Shown in pieces: positions 1-7,868 of a stretch of 37,810 bases of DNA. The notes below the pieces were generated by a model, which was given only the letters and a program-made list of their open reading frames with translations, did not search any database and was not told the origin of the DNA. Source of the stretch: Deltaproteobacteria bacterium (GTDB lineage: Bacteria > SAR324 > NAC60-12); the NCBI GenBank assembly GCA_018645085.1, contig JABGPG010000153.1:1-37810 (forward strand), written 5' to 3'. The translations under genes were made by a program, and so were the position numbers. Every line of letters begins with the position of its first letter. The stretch's first letter is position 1.

Positions 1-7
1 TTATCGT

Positions 8-1099
8 TTACGAAGCAGGAACTAAAATCGCGCGGCGCTGTAATTTATGCGCGTGACCTGCAGCAAATATTTCATTGATCGAGTCCAGCGGATGTTGCTC
101 AATAAACGGAGCTAACTGTACTTTTCCGTCCAGCACTAAATCCAGAGCAGCGCCATAAAGTTCAGGTGCGCAGCCCCAGTTTCCGAGGGCCCTTGCGTCA
201 AAGGCCATCAAATTAGAAAGCCGCATTTCCGTTTTTTCCATCGTAAAGCCGAGCACACTCAGAGTTGCACCATGAGTGAGCAGATTAAATGCAGTGGCTT
301 GTCCGGCACCTGTTCCGGAACATTCATAAATAAACCATTCCTGAGAAGGCAAACCTTGTTCTTTAACAAAATCACGAATCTTTTTTTTCAATTCACGCGC
401 ATCATATTCTTTTGAGTTAAGCGTGAGCGAGACTCCGTAATCTTTAAGTGCTGACAATTTTTCAGCATCCACATCAATCGCAATCACTGTCGCACCGAGT
501 GCCGCATTAATCTGCACCGCATATCCACCTATTCCGCCGACACCTACTACAATCGCTAAATCACCTTCTCCAACTCCGGCCCGAACTGCTGCCTGATATG
601 GAGTTGTTACCGCATCGGCAATCACTGAAACATCAGCCAGTGTCAGCTTTGCTTTTTCCAAACGTACTTCATCCACCAGACATAAGCCTTTTGCGGGTAC
701 AACTATATGAGAAGCAAATCCGCCCTGAATATCATTTCCGGGCATTTTCTGACTCCGGCAAATTGAGCTGCGTCCTTTTTTACAAAGTTCACATTCTCCG
801 CAGGGCATAACTGCGGGAACAATCACCGCACGACCCAGCCATTCTTCAGATCCGGAAGAAGTTTCAACTACGCGTCCGCTTATTTCGTGGCCCAAAGTAA
901 GTGGTAAAGGATGGTTAGTGCGTACTCCATCATAGTAAAAACCCAAATCGGTGTGACATACCCCGCAACCTGCGACCTTTACCAAAACCTCACCTGCTGA
1001 AATCTGAAATTCAGCATTGGAAGTCAATGGATCAATTTCTTCTTTTATTAAAGGCCTTCCGACCTCCGTCATCTGCCAATGGAAAAAAGATTGTTTCAT
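8..1099 (-). CDS. had: Zinc-dependent alcohol dehydrogenase, 6-hydroxycyclohex-1-ene-1-carbonyl-CoA dehydrogenase (Had) type
   Basis: This is a 363-residue medium-chain dehydrogenase. Visible motifs are GCGVCHTD with catalytic-zinc Cys48, GHE (His71-Glu72), the structural-zinc cysteines C100, C103, C106 and C114, and a Rossmann GVGGIGG at 186-192 followed by Asp209, which favours NAD over NADP. The stretches [13 protein letters not shown] and [17 protein letters not shown] are, from memory, typical of Had rather than of ordinary alcohol dehydrogenases. Had oxidises 6-hydroxycyclohex-1-ene-1-carbonyl-CoA to the 6-oxo compound in bcr-type benzoyl-CoA degradation. The divergent neighbour korAB fits, because 2-oxoacid:ferredoxin oxidoreductase supplies reduced ferredoxin in that pathway. 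The gene reads toward the left edge, so any further pathway genes in its operon would lie outside the window. Zinc dehydrogenase is near certain; the Had substrate is inferred. Confidence 0.75.
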   Translation of the reverse strand: MKQSFFHWQMTEVGRPLIKEEIDPLTSNAEFQISAGEVLVKVAGCGVCHTDLGFYYDGVRTNHPLPLTLGHEISGRVVETSSGSEEWLGRAVIVPAVMPCGECELCKKGRSSICRSQKMPGNDIQGGFASHIVVPAKGLCLVDEVRLEKAKLTLADVSVIADAVTTPYQAAVRAGVGEGDLAIVVGVGGIGGYAVQINAALGATVIAIDVDAEKLSALKDYGVSLTLNSKEYDARELKKKIRDFVKEQGLPSQEWFIYECSGTGAGQATAFNLLTHGATLSVLGFTMEKTEMRLSNLMAFDARALGNWGCAPELYGAALDLVLDGKVQLAPFIEQHPLDSINEIFAAGHAHKLQRRAILVPAS

Positions 1100-1150
1100 A
1101 TTTATTTTTTATATTTAATTTGCATACAAGTACTTTAATATGTATTTAGA

Positions 1151-1184
1151 CTTGACTCTACATAGCCGCTTAGTTAAAGTCAAG
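1151..1184. promoter_or_regulatory. Overlapping divergent promoters in a symmetric dyad between had and korA
   Basis: A perfect inverted repeat CTTGACT / AGTCAAG sits at 1151-1157 and 1178-1184. On the plus strand TTGACT (1152-1157), a 17 nt spacer and TAAAGT (1175-1180) form a sigma-70-like promoter toward korA. On the minus strand TTGACT (1183-1178), 17 nt and TAGAGT (1160-1155) form the matching promoter toward had. The -35 of each overlaps the -10 of the other, so both could not be occupied at once. A second imperfect dyad, TTAATATG...CATATTAA, flanks it (1135-1147 and 1195-1212). The function is inferred. Confidence 0.5.
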
Positions 1185-1243
1185 CATAAATTTTAAAAAT
1201 ATGCATATTAATACCTTTTTACATATTTAAAAGAGAGTTAAAC

Positions 1244-2980
1244 ATGACATCCTCACAAAGCGGAAAGATTAAACGAATAGCAATTGCAGTCGTCGGCAGC
1301 GGCGGAAGCGGTGTAATGACGGTGGGAGATTTATTGCTGCGCTCCGCAGCTAAAGCCGGATGGTATGGAATGATGCGTCGCTCTTCCGGTCCGCAAATTC
1401 GTGGCGGAGAAGCTGCGGCTTACGTCGAATTATCAACAAGCCCTCTTGAATCACCCTGTGAATATTTTAATATTTTGCTGGCTCTTGACTGGAAAAATGT
1501 TGAGCGTTTTGCCTCAGAAATAGCTTTAGATAAAGATAGTGTGGTGATCAGTGGAGAAGCCGGGGTAGAATTTCCGGAGATGGTAACAGATTCCGGTGCA
1601 AAGATTTGGGATGTTGATCTGAAAGCCATGCTGAAAAAACTTAAAGGCGGACGCACAAATATTGCGGCTTTGGGATTGTTGGGAAAATTGATCGGCTGCC
1701 CTGCTAACATTGTACGGAATACGTTGGAAAACAAATTTTCGGCTAAAGCGTTGGATCCGGAAGTAAGTTTTGCTGCACTGGAGCTTGGAGTACAGGCTGC
1801 TTCGCAAGTCGAATTAATAATGGAACTCGCACCTCCCGCCGCAGATGCAGAGGAGCGCTGGGCCATTACCGGCAATCAGGCAGCGGGACTTGGAGCCTTA
1901 CGGGCTGGAGTAAGATTCGTGGCCGCATACCCAATCACTCCTGCTACTGAAATATTAGAATGGATGTCACCGCGTTTGAGAAAAGTTGGTGGTTTTTTAC
2001 TGCAGGCAGAAGATGAACTCGCATCCATCAACATGTCCATCGGTGCTTCCTATAGTGGTGTTCCTGCTTTAACTGCTACATCCGGACCTGGACTTGCCTT
2101 AATGTCAGAATCATTAGGCTTGGCCGTTGCAGCAGAGATTCCGCTGGTGGTGGTCAATGTAATGCGGGGCGGCCCATCCACCGGAATTCCTACCAAGTCT
2201 GAACAAACTGATCTCAACCTCGCCGTTCACGGTCTTCACGGTGACGCACCCCATTTGGTACTTGCTCCTCATTCGATTCCGGATTGTTTATGGACTACGC
2301 AATGGGCAGTAAATCTCGCAGAAAAATTACAAACCCCTGCTATTGTCTTATCTGATCAATCTTTAGGACAGACCCTTGCCGTTACTAAACGTCCGCGGGA
2401 TTCTACAATAAAGGCGGAGCGTGAGGTTTTAAAGAAAGTTACCGAAAAATATAAACGCTATGCTCTGACCGATTCCGGAGTTTCCCCGATGACTTTACCT
2501 GGAACTCCGGATGGTCAATACACAGCAGACGGTCTTGAACACACGCCAGAAGGAACACCATCCAGTATGGTTGAGGATCATGACGCGCAACTAGAAAAAC
2601 GTGACCGGAAATTGAGAAATTTTGATTACGGTGATGACTGGGCCGAAATCACTGGGGACGGTAAAATCGCGGTTATTACCTGGGGTTCAACCGGTGGGAC
2701 AGTACGTGAAGCAGTCAGTCAAATTGATCCGGAGGGTAATAAAATCCGGCTGATGGTAATACGCCTGCTCTCTCCGGCGCAACCTGATATTTTTAAAAAA
2801 GCACTGGAAAATGCAGAAAGAGTTTTGGTTGTAGAGCAAAGTTACGGTGCGCAGTTTTACCGCTATCTGCGTGGCTATTTTGAATTGGACGAGCGCGCTG
2901 AATCCTTTTCCAAACCCGGACCTTTACCCATTTCTTCCACAATGTTACGTGACAAACTTCAAGAATGGACAACTGTATGA
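1244..2980 (+). CDS. korA: 2-oxoacid:ferredoxin oxidoreductase, fused gamma-alpha subunit (KorA)
   Basis: The 578-residue protein has an N-terminal gamma domain (about 12-195, with GSGGSGVMT at 18-26 and the SSGPQIRGGE block) fused to an alpha pyrimidine-binding domain (about 208-390, YPITPATE at 229-236 and TSGPGLALMSE at 279-289). The C-terminal transketolase-like domain follows after a poorly conserved linker. This is the KorA layout of two-subunit 2-oxoglutarate-type oxidoreductases, which convert a 2-oxoacid and CoA to acyl-CoA, CO2 and reduced ferredoxin. It overlaps korB by an ATGA. A GAGAG sits upstream of the ATG. The exact 2-oxoacid (2-oxoglutarate or an aryl pyruvate) cannot be read from sequence, but proximity to the Had-like gene favours a ferredoxin-reducing role in ring reduction. 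Confidence 0.9.
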   Translation: MTSSQSGKIKRIAIAVVGSGGSGVMTVGDLLLRSAAKAGWYGMMRRSSGPQIRGGEAAAYVELSTSPLESPCEYFNILLALDWKNVERFASEIALDKDSVVISGEAGVEFPEMVTDSGAKIWDVDLKAMLKKLKGGRTNIAALGLLGKLIGCPANIVRNTLENKFSAKALDPEVSFAALELGVQAASQVELIMELAPPAADAEERWAITGNQAAGLGALRAGVRFVAAYPITPATEILEWMSPRLRKVGGFLLQAEDELASINMSIGASYSGVPALTATSGPGLALMSESLGLAVAAEIPLVVVNVMRGGPSTGIPTKSEQTDLNLAVHGLHGDAPHLVLAPHSIPDCLWTTQWAVNLAEKLQTPAIVLSDQSLGQTLAVTKRPRDSTIKAEREVLKKVTEKYKRYALTDSGVSPMTLPGTPDGQYTADGLEHTPEGTPSSMVEDHDAQLEKRDRKLRNFDYGDDWAEITGDGKIAVITWGSTGGTVREAVSQIDPEGNKIRLMVIRLLSPAQPDIFKKALENAERVLVVEQSYGAQFYRYLRGYFELDERAESFSKPGPLPISSTMLRDKLQEWTTV

Positions 2981-3828
2981 ATAATATCCTCGTTCCACCG
3001 ACAATTCCGGTGAATACTTTTATTCCGAAAGATTACAAATCCTCCATTAAACCAGTCTGGTGTCCCGGTTGCGGTGATCATACCGTACTCATGGGCTTCA
3101 CAAAAGCTATGGCGAAATTGGGTTTAAATCCGGAGGATGCCGTGGTAGTTTCCGGAATCGGCTGTTCTTCACGAATTCCGGCATATACAAAATGCTATGG
3201 ATTTCACGGAGTTCACGGTCGTTCTTTACCGATTGCCGCCGGAATTAAACTGGCGCATCCGGAACTCTCAGTGCTTGTTTTCAGCGGTGACGGTGATGGC
3301 TACTCGATAGGTGGAAATCACTTTTTGCACGCCTGTAGACGCAATATCAATTTAACCTATGTGGTGATGGACAATCAAGTTTACGGGATGACAAAAGGCC
3401 AACCATCACCAACAACTGAGCCTGACTGGGACAACGGGATGGCTCCCGGCGGAACAAATCTGCGTCCGTTTCAACCGCTGGTAATTGCTTTAGCTGCCGG
3501 TGCTAATTTCATTGCCCGCGGTTTTTCCGGAGATTCAAACGGAACAGCTGATTTAATCGCTGAAGCAGTCACTCATCCGGGATTTTCTTTTGTGGAAATC
3601 CTCAGTCCGTGTGTCACCTTTCGTCCGGAACAACGGGCATGGAAGGATATGGTACGGAGCGCACCGGTAAAAACTACTTTCGATAGAGGTCAGGCTGCAC
3701 GTCATCTGGCAACCGATGATGGTTTTTACACAGGCGTTTTGTTTCGTGACACACGACCGGCTTTTGAACCACCAAAAGCTAAAACGCAAGTTGAAGTCAG
3801 TGACTTTAATCAGGAATTTATCGTTTGA
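2977..3828 (+). CDS. korB: 2-oxoacid:ferredoxin oxidoreductase, beta subunit (KorB)
   Basis: This is the thiamine-diphosphate and [4Fe-4S] subunit that partners KorA. The start at 2977 forms an ATGA overlap with the korA stop, which is usual for coupled subunits; an in-frame ATG at 2965 would add only four residues. With this start the protein has 283 residues. CPGCGDH (C29, C32), C63 and a Cys near residue 200 (ILSPC) are the likely cluster ligands. GDGDGYSIGGNH at 104-115 and the DNQVYGMTKGQ block form the thiamine and magnesium site. The length matches short beta subunits without an extra ferredoxin domain, so electrons must leave to a separate ferredoxin not encoded in this window. Confidence 0.9.
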   Translation: MNNILVPPTIPVNTFIPKDYKSSIKPVWCPGCGDHTVLMGFTKAMAKLGLNPEDAVVVSGIGCSSRIPAYTKCYGFHGVHGRSLPIAAGIKLAHPELSVLVFSGDGDGYSIGGNHFLHACRRNINLTYVVMDNQVYGMTKGQPSPTTEPDWDNGMAPGGTNLRPFQPLVIALAAGANFIARGFSGDSNGTADLIAEAVTHPGFSFVEILSPCVTFRPEQRAWKDMVRSAPVKTTFDRGQAARHLATDDGFYTGVLFRDTRPAFEPPKAKTQVEVSDFNQEFIV

Positions 3829-3858
3829 AAACTTGATTTGAATAATTCTACTTTTTGT

Positions 3859-3888
3859 GAGGATTAGCTGATTAAGCAGTTGATCCTC
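3859..3888. other. Stable hairpin downstream of korB
   Basis: A 12 bp stem starting GAGGAT and ending ATCCTC, with two G-T wobbles and a 6 nt loop ATTAAG. It begins 31 nt after the korB stop. No T-run follows in either direction, so it is not a canonical intrinsic terminator. It might protect the korAB mRNA 3' end or act as a binding site. Confidence 0.4.
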
Positions 3889-3971
3889 CAGGAGTACTAG
3901 TAAACTCACTAAAAAGCGGATAATTCTGTAATCCCTCCGTAATTATCTGAGAAGTATTTCAAATCTTAATC

Positions 3972-3977
3972 TATAAT
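3972..3977 (+). promoter_or_regulatory. Possible -10 element for the RidA-like gene
   Basis: A perfect TATAAT lies 25 nt before the ATG at 4003. No convincing -35 is found at 16-18 nt upstream, so this is a weak call. It suggests the RidA-like gene can be transcribed apart from korAB. Confidence 0.3.
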
Positions 3978-4002
3978 CAATAAATCTAAAGCAGAAAATA
4001 TT

Positions 4003-4398
4003 ATGAATGTTATACTACCTGAAGGTTGGGCTCCGCCGATTGGTTATTCCAATGGAATTGCTGTGGATGCCGGACGTATTGTTTTTATTGCCGGACAAGT
4101 AGGTTGGGATGCCCAGCAAATTTTCCGCAGCGAAGAAATTGCTCCACAATTTGAACAGGCATTACTTAATATTTTGGCGGTGCTTGAAAAAGCAGGTGGA
4201 AAGCCTGAACACATTTGCCGGATTACCGCATTTTGTATTGACAAACCCGCGTATTTAGCCGCACGCTCAAAGCTTGGAAAAATATGGAAGAATGTGATGG
4301 GGCGCCATTTTCCTGCAATGAGCATGATCTTTGTCGCAGACTTACTCGATACTCCCGGTAAAATTGAACTTGAAGCAACTGCGGTGATTCCTCAATAA
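4003..4398 (+). CDS. RidA/YjgF family protein lacking the deaminase arginine
   Basis: This 131-residue protein has the RidA fold signatures: an early FIAGQVGWD block where the family has the ISGQ-type turn, the helix around LNILAVLEKAGG, and the C-terminal IELEATAVIP. RidA enzymes hydrolyse reactive enamine/imine intermediates. The catalytic Arg, normally in a PAR-S motif, is replaced: here the segment reads FPAMSMIF. This places it outside canonical RidA, with subfamilies seen in catabolic clusters whose function is mostly unproven. It lies between korAB and the transporter genes, so a role in the same catabolic pathway is a reasonable guess but not shown. The ribosome binding site is weak. 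Confidence 0.8.
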   Translation: MNVILPEGWAPPIGYSNGIAVDAGRIVFIAGQVGWDAQQIFRSEEIAPQFEQALLNILAVLEKAGGKPEHICRITAFCIDKPAYLAARSKLGKIWKNVMGRHFPAMSMIFVADLLDTPGKIELEATAVIPQ

Positions 4399-4429
4399 AC
4401 TGGTAAACAGGAGTAACTTTATTTTTTTG

Positions 4430-4458
4430 TTGACAGCTAAAGAAGTATGAGCTATCTT
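4430..4458 (+). promoter_or_regulatory. Sigma-70 promoter for the ABC transporter binding-protein gene
   Basis: TTGACA (4430-4435, perfect -35), a 17 nt spacer, and TATCTT (4453-4458, four of six matches to TATAAT). The predicted transcript would begin near 4465 with a leader of about 70 nt containing the 4481-4499 palindrome. Confidence 0.65.
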
Positions 4459-4480
4459 CTAAGTTTATTTTTTAGCAGAT

Positions 4481-4499
4481 TTTCCGGACTGTCCGGAAA
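4481..4499. promoter_or_regulatory. Perfect palindrome in the leader of the binding-protein gene (candidate operator or leader hairpin)
   Basis: TTTCCGGA and TCCGGAAA form a perfect 8 bp inverted repeat around CTG. It lies just downstream of the predicted start site, where a repressor would block transcription, and is also able to fold as an RNA hairpin. Its core TCCGGA is unusually common in this whole window, which weakens the case for a specific operator. Confidence 0.45.
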
Positions 4500-4533
4500 T
4501 AATGTATTAACTAACTCAACATAAGGAGAAATG

Positions 4534-5706
4534 ATGAAATTAGGAATATTGGGTACACTTACCCTCGCTGTAATGCTGAGCAGTCAGCTTGCATTTGCAG
4601 AAACTGTAAAAATTGGATTTGTGACAACTCTTACTGGTGGAGCAGGTGCAATTGGCAATGATATGCGGGATGCAGTTGAACTTGCACTCGATCATCTCGG
4701 CCGAAAAATGGGTGGCTCAGATGTAGAAATGTTTTATGAAGACGACACCTTTAAGCCTGCAGTCGGAAAACAAAAAACAGAAAAATTGGTAAAAAAAGAT
4801 AAAGTCCATTTTGTAGGCGGTTACATCTGGAGTCACGTGCTGATGGCTTCAAGAAATTCCGCTGTCGGTAAAGGACCGTTTATGATTACCTCAAATGCAG
4901 GTCCAGGTCCGGTTGCAGGAAAACTGTGCCACGAAGATTTTTTCTCAACTTCCTGGCAGAATGATCAAACCACGATGGCAATGGGTGAGGTGTTGAACCA
5001 GCTTGGAGTTAAGCGACTCTACATCATGGCACCAAATTACACTGCAGGCAAAAGCATGGTCAAAGGAGTTTCCAGTACTTTCAAAGGTGAAATTGTTGGA
5101 AAAGATATGACCAAGTTTCCTGCACAACTGGATTTTTCCGCAGAATTGGCGAAGATTCGTGCAGAAAAACCGGATGCAGTTTTTATCTTTTATCCAGGTA
5201 AGCACGGACTTCAGTTCTTCAAACAGTATTCTCAGGCCGGTCTGAAAGACACAATTCCATTGTATTCGGCTTTCACAGTCGATTCCTTGAGTCTGCCACG
5301 TATGAAAGGACTGGCAGAAGGCAGTTTGATGACCATGTTCTGGGCACCGGACTTAGACAATGCGGTAAACAAACGTTTTGTGGCGGATTACCGTAAAAAA
5401 ACAGGAAGATTTCCTACATTTTACGCAGCTCAGTCTTATGACACAATCATGTTGATTAACAGTGCAGTAACTGCTGTTGGTGGCGATTTGTCAAACAAAG
5501 ACGGAATGCGCGACGCCATGCGTAAAGCAGATTTTCCTTCAGTACGTGGACCGTTCAAGTACGGTAACAATCATTTCCCTATTCAAAATTTCTACTTGCG
5601 AAAAGCAGTGAAAGACGCTGACGGGAATTATACCACTAAAATTGTGAAAACTGTTTATACCAACCATCAGGATCCATACGCTAAAGATTGCAAAATGTCC
5701 TGGTAA
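4534..5706 (+). CDS. Periplasmic substrate-binding protein of a Liv-type ABC importer
   Basis: The protein (390 residues) has a Sec signal peptide ending AFA before ETVKIGF, then a type I periplasmic-binding fold of the LivK family (VKIGFVTTLTGGAGAIG, SNAGPGPVAGK, FFSTSWQNDQT). Two ATGs are adjacent at 4531 and 4534. The second is chosen because AGGAG (4524-4528) lies 5 nt from it and only 2 nt from the first. The SWQNDQT type of binding protein is common near aromatic-acid catabolic genes, so an aromatic carboxylate is a candidate ligand, but branched-chain amino acids, amides or others cannot be excluded. Its own promoter and a downstream terminator suggest that it is made in excess over the membrane parts. 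Confidence 0.9.
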   Translation: MKLGILGTLTLAVMLSSQLAFAETVKIGFVTTLTGGAGAIGNDMRDAVELALDHLGRKMGGSDVEMFYEDDTFKPAVGKQKTEKLVKKDKVHFVGGYIWSHVLMASRNSAVGKGPFMITSNAGPGPVAGKLCHEDFFSTSWQNDQTTMAMGEVLNQLGVKRLYIMAPNYTAGKSMVKGVSSTFKGEIVGKDMTKFPAQLDFSAELAKIRAEKPDAVFIFYPGKHGLQFFKQYSQAGLKDTIPLYSAFTVDSLSLPRMKGLAEGSLMTMFWAPDLDNAVNKRFVADYRKKTGRFPTFYAAQSYDTIMLINSAVTAVGGDLSNKDGMRDAMRKADFPSVRGPFKYGNNHFPIQNFYLRKAVKDADGNYTTKIVKTVYTNHQDPYAKDCKMSW

Positions 5707-5717
5707 CATTTCCGCTT

Positions 5718-5752
5718 ATGGAGGGACTCCGAGTCCCTCCATTTCCTTTTCC
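5718..5752 (+). terminator. Intrinsic terminator/attenuator after the binding-protein gene
   Basis: A perfect 11 bp stem (ATGGAGGGACT, 5718-5728, with its complement at 5732-5742) around a 3 nt loop CCG is followed by the T-rich TTCCTTTTCC. It starts 12 nt after the stop codon. It would end or attenuate transcription before livHMGF, giving more binding protein than permease. Confidence 0.75.
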
Positions 5753-5797
5753 TGCCGTCATGATGAAAATCTGAAAATTACAGCAAAATGTAAAATT

Positions 5798-5818
5798 AGC
5801 TGAATTTCACTTTCAGCT
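5798..5818. other. Inverted repeat upstream of livH
   Basis: AGCTGAA (5798-5804) and TTCAGCT (5812-5818) are a perfect 7 bp inverted repeat with a 7 nt spacer, in the 235 bp gap between terminator and livH. It may be an operator for a second promoter; no clear promoter boxes are seen nearby. Confidence 0.3.
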
Positions 5819-5941
5819 GATAAAGGTCTTTTAATTCTCTGACTTTTCTGTAAAACTTTGGTCAAACAGCAGATAAAGCCGTTAAAGACTGATCTGTAAA
5901 ACATCAACAAAATTTTTCTCACCTAGTGCAAATAGGTTCAT

Positions 5942-6865
5942 GTGAACTGGATTCTGCTTTTGGAGCAAACCCTTAACGGGTTTCAACTCGGTATATTATT
6001 ATTTCTGCTGGCAGCCGGCTTGACGCTGATTTTTGGTATCATGGATTTGATCAACCTGGCCCATGGTTCACTGTACATGATGGGTGCCTACTTTGCGGCG
6101 ACTTTCACCCAATGGACAGACTCATTCCTGCTCGGAGTTTTACTTGCTCTTCCGGCTTGTATGTTGTTTGGAGTAATTCTCGAGAGAATCGCCTTACGTA
6201 CACTTTATACACGCAGTCACCTTGATCAAGTGCTGGCGACCTTTGGGCTAATTCTTTTTTTCAATGAATTTGTCAGACTGATCTGGGGACCGATCGGTCT
6301 CGACATTCCATTGCCTGAGCTACTCAGCGGCAGCGTTGAACTATTCTTCGGCATTCGTTATCCTGCGTTTAGACTGGTCATTATTGCGGTAGGAATCATG
6401 GTGGCCTTTTTACTTTACCTGCTGGTTTCGAAGACAAAAATTGGGATGCTGATCCGTGCGGGAGCGAGTAATCGTCAAATGGTGAGTGCACTTGGAATAA
6501 ACATCAACCTGCTGTATACAGTTGTCTTTGGACTTGGCACCGCCCTGGCAGGATTAGCCGGAATGATGGCCGCCCCGATAATGACAGTTGAAATTGGCAT
6601 GGGTGAAGGAATCTTGATTATTACTTTCGTGGTAATTGTAATTGGTGGTGTGGGGTCTATAAAAGGGGCATTTGTGGCAGCGCTGATAGTAGGTTTTATT
6701 GATACAGTCGGCCGTTCTTTCCTGCCGGACATTTTAGGACTTTTTGTTTCTAATGACATTGCCGACACCGCTGCGCCCGCTATTTCATCGATGCTGATCT
6801 ATATTTTGATGGCCCTCATTTTGGCAATCAAACCTCAGGGACTTTTCCCGCCTAAAGGAGCTTAG
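5942..6865 (+). CDS. livH: ABC transporter permease, LivH family
   Basis: A 307-residue hydrophobic protein with about eight membrane segments. The N-terminal block AGLTLIFGIMDLINLAHGSLYMMGAY and the cytoplasmic loop SKTKIGMLIRAGASNRQMVSALGIN are the LivH hallmarks, the latter being the ATPase-contact region. The start is a GTG at 5942 preceded by AGG; the overlapping ATG at 5940 is out of frame, and no nearby in-frame ATG would keep the first helix intact. The next gene starts immediately after the stop codon. It forms the inner-membrane channel with LivM. Substrate identity depends on the binding protein and is unproven. Confidence 0.92.
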   Translation: MNWILLLEQTLNGFQLGILLFLLAAGLTLIFGIMDLINLAHGSLYMMGAYFAATFTQWTDSFLLGVLLALPACMLFGVILERIALRTLYTRSHLDQVLATFGLILFFNEFVRLIWGPIGLDIPLPELLSGSVELFFGIRYPAFRLVIIAVGIMVAFLLYLLVSKTKIGMLIRAGASNRQMVSALGININLLYTVVFGLGTALAGLAGMMAAPIMTVEIGMGEGILIITFVVIVIGGVGSIKGAFVAALIVGFIDTVGRSFLPDILGLFVSNDIADTAAPAISSMLIYILMALILAIKPQGLFPPKGA

Positions 6866-7867
6866 ATGAAATTTTCTCCACGTATCAGTATTATCACGCT
6901 CTTGATGCTCGGTTTAGCTGCTGTCCCTTTGATAGCTGACAGTATCGATGAACCATTCTACACAGTTCTGTTTTCACGCATGTTGATTCTTTCAATTGGT
7001 GCAGTCAGTCTAAATTTTATTTTAGGCTTTGGCGGAATGGTAAGTTTTGGACATGCTGTATACCTCGGAATTGGTTCATACGTTGTCGGTATTGGCACTT
7101 TTCACGCAGTTGAAGACGGTGTTGAGTGGTTGGGAAACGGTTTCGTTCACATGGCGGTTGCAGTAGCAGTTTCTGCTCTTGCAGGACTTATCATAGGCGC
7201 TATTTCATTACGGACGCACGGAGTTTATTTCATTATGATTACGCTGGCGTTTGCTCAGATGTTTTATTTTATTGCAGTCGGTAATGAAAACTACGGTGGT
7301 GATGACGGGCTAAGTCTTTATATGCGTAGCGATTTCTCAGGTTTACTCGATCTATCAAATGACAACTCACTCTATTATCTCAATTTCGGCTTTTTACTGG
7401 CAAGTTTGTACATTTCCCACCGTTTGACAAATTCACGTTTCGGCATGGCTCTCCGCGGAACAAAGTCTAATGAACAAAGAATGAAATCTATCGGCTTTCC
7501 TGTTTTCCGTTACCGACTGGTGGCTTTTGTGATTGCTGGAGCAATTTGCGGATTAGCCGGAGTTTTATCTGCCAATCAGACTGATTTCGTCAGTCCTGCC
7601 GTTATGCACTGGACACGTTCCGGTGATTTGATCATTATGACAGTCCTGGGAGGAATAGGAACACTTTTTGGTCCTGTGATTGGTGCAATAGCTTTTCTTC
7701 TCCTGGAAGAGCTTCTATCAGGTATTACAGAATATTGGCAATTGTTTTTTGGTCCGATGCTGGTACTGGTAGTAATTTTCGCACGCGGAGGTATAGACGG
7801 AATGCTAGCTGCTTTGGACCGCTGGTGGATTCAGTTTTCCCCCAAAAAGAATCCGGAGGGAGACTGA
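6866..7867 (+). CDS. livM: ABC transporter permease, LivM family
   Basis: A 333-residue membrane protein with the LivM signature LNFILGFGGMVSFGHAVYLGIGSYV near 48-72, a central loop NSRFGMALRGTKSNEQRMKSIGF that contacts the ATPases, and the C-terminal GGIGTLFGPVIGA segment. It starts directly after the livH stop, with AAAGGAG as ribosome binding site, so the two are translationally coupled. It pairs with LivH in the inner membrane. Confidence 0.92.
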   Translation: MKFSPRISIITLLMLGLAAVPLIADSIDEPFYTVLFSRMLILSIGAVSLNFILGFGGMVSFGHAVYLGIGSYVVGIGTFHAVEDGVEWLGNGFVHMAVAVAVSALAGLIIGAISLRTHGVYFIMITLAFAQMFYFIAVGNENYGGDDGLSLYMRSDFSGLLDLSNDNSLYYLNFGFLLASLYISHRLTNSRFGMALRGTKSNEQRMKSIGFPVFRYRLVAFVIAGAICGLAGVLSANQTDFVSPAVMHWTRSGDLIIMTVLGGIGTLFGPVIGAIAFLLLEELLSGITEYWQLFFGPMLVLVVIFARGGIDGMLAALDRWWIQFSPKKNPEGD

Positions 7868-7868
7868 A

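Noticed and set aside
1420-1875. 151-codon minus-strand ORF inside korA
   Set aside because: korA is strongly supported by conserved motifs throughout; this is a shadow frame.
2965-2976. Earlier korB start at ATG 2965
   Set aside because: The ATGA overlap at 2977 is a typical coupled start, and only four residues differ.
3859-3888. Intrinsic terminator of korAB
   Set aside because: The stem is strong, but no T-tract follows on the plus strand; the nearby T-run is upstream of the stem.
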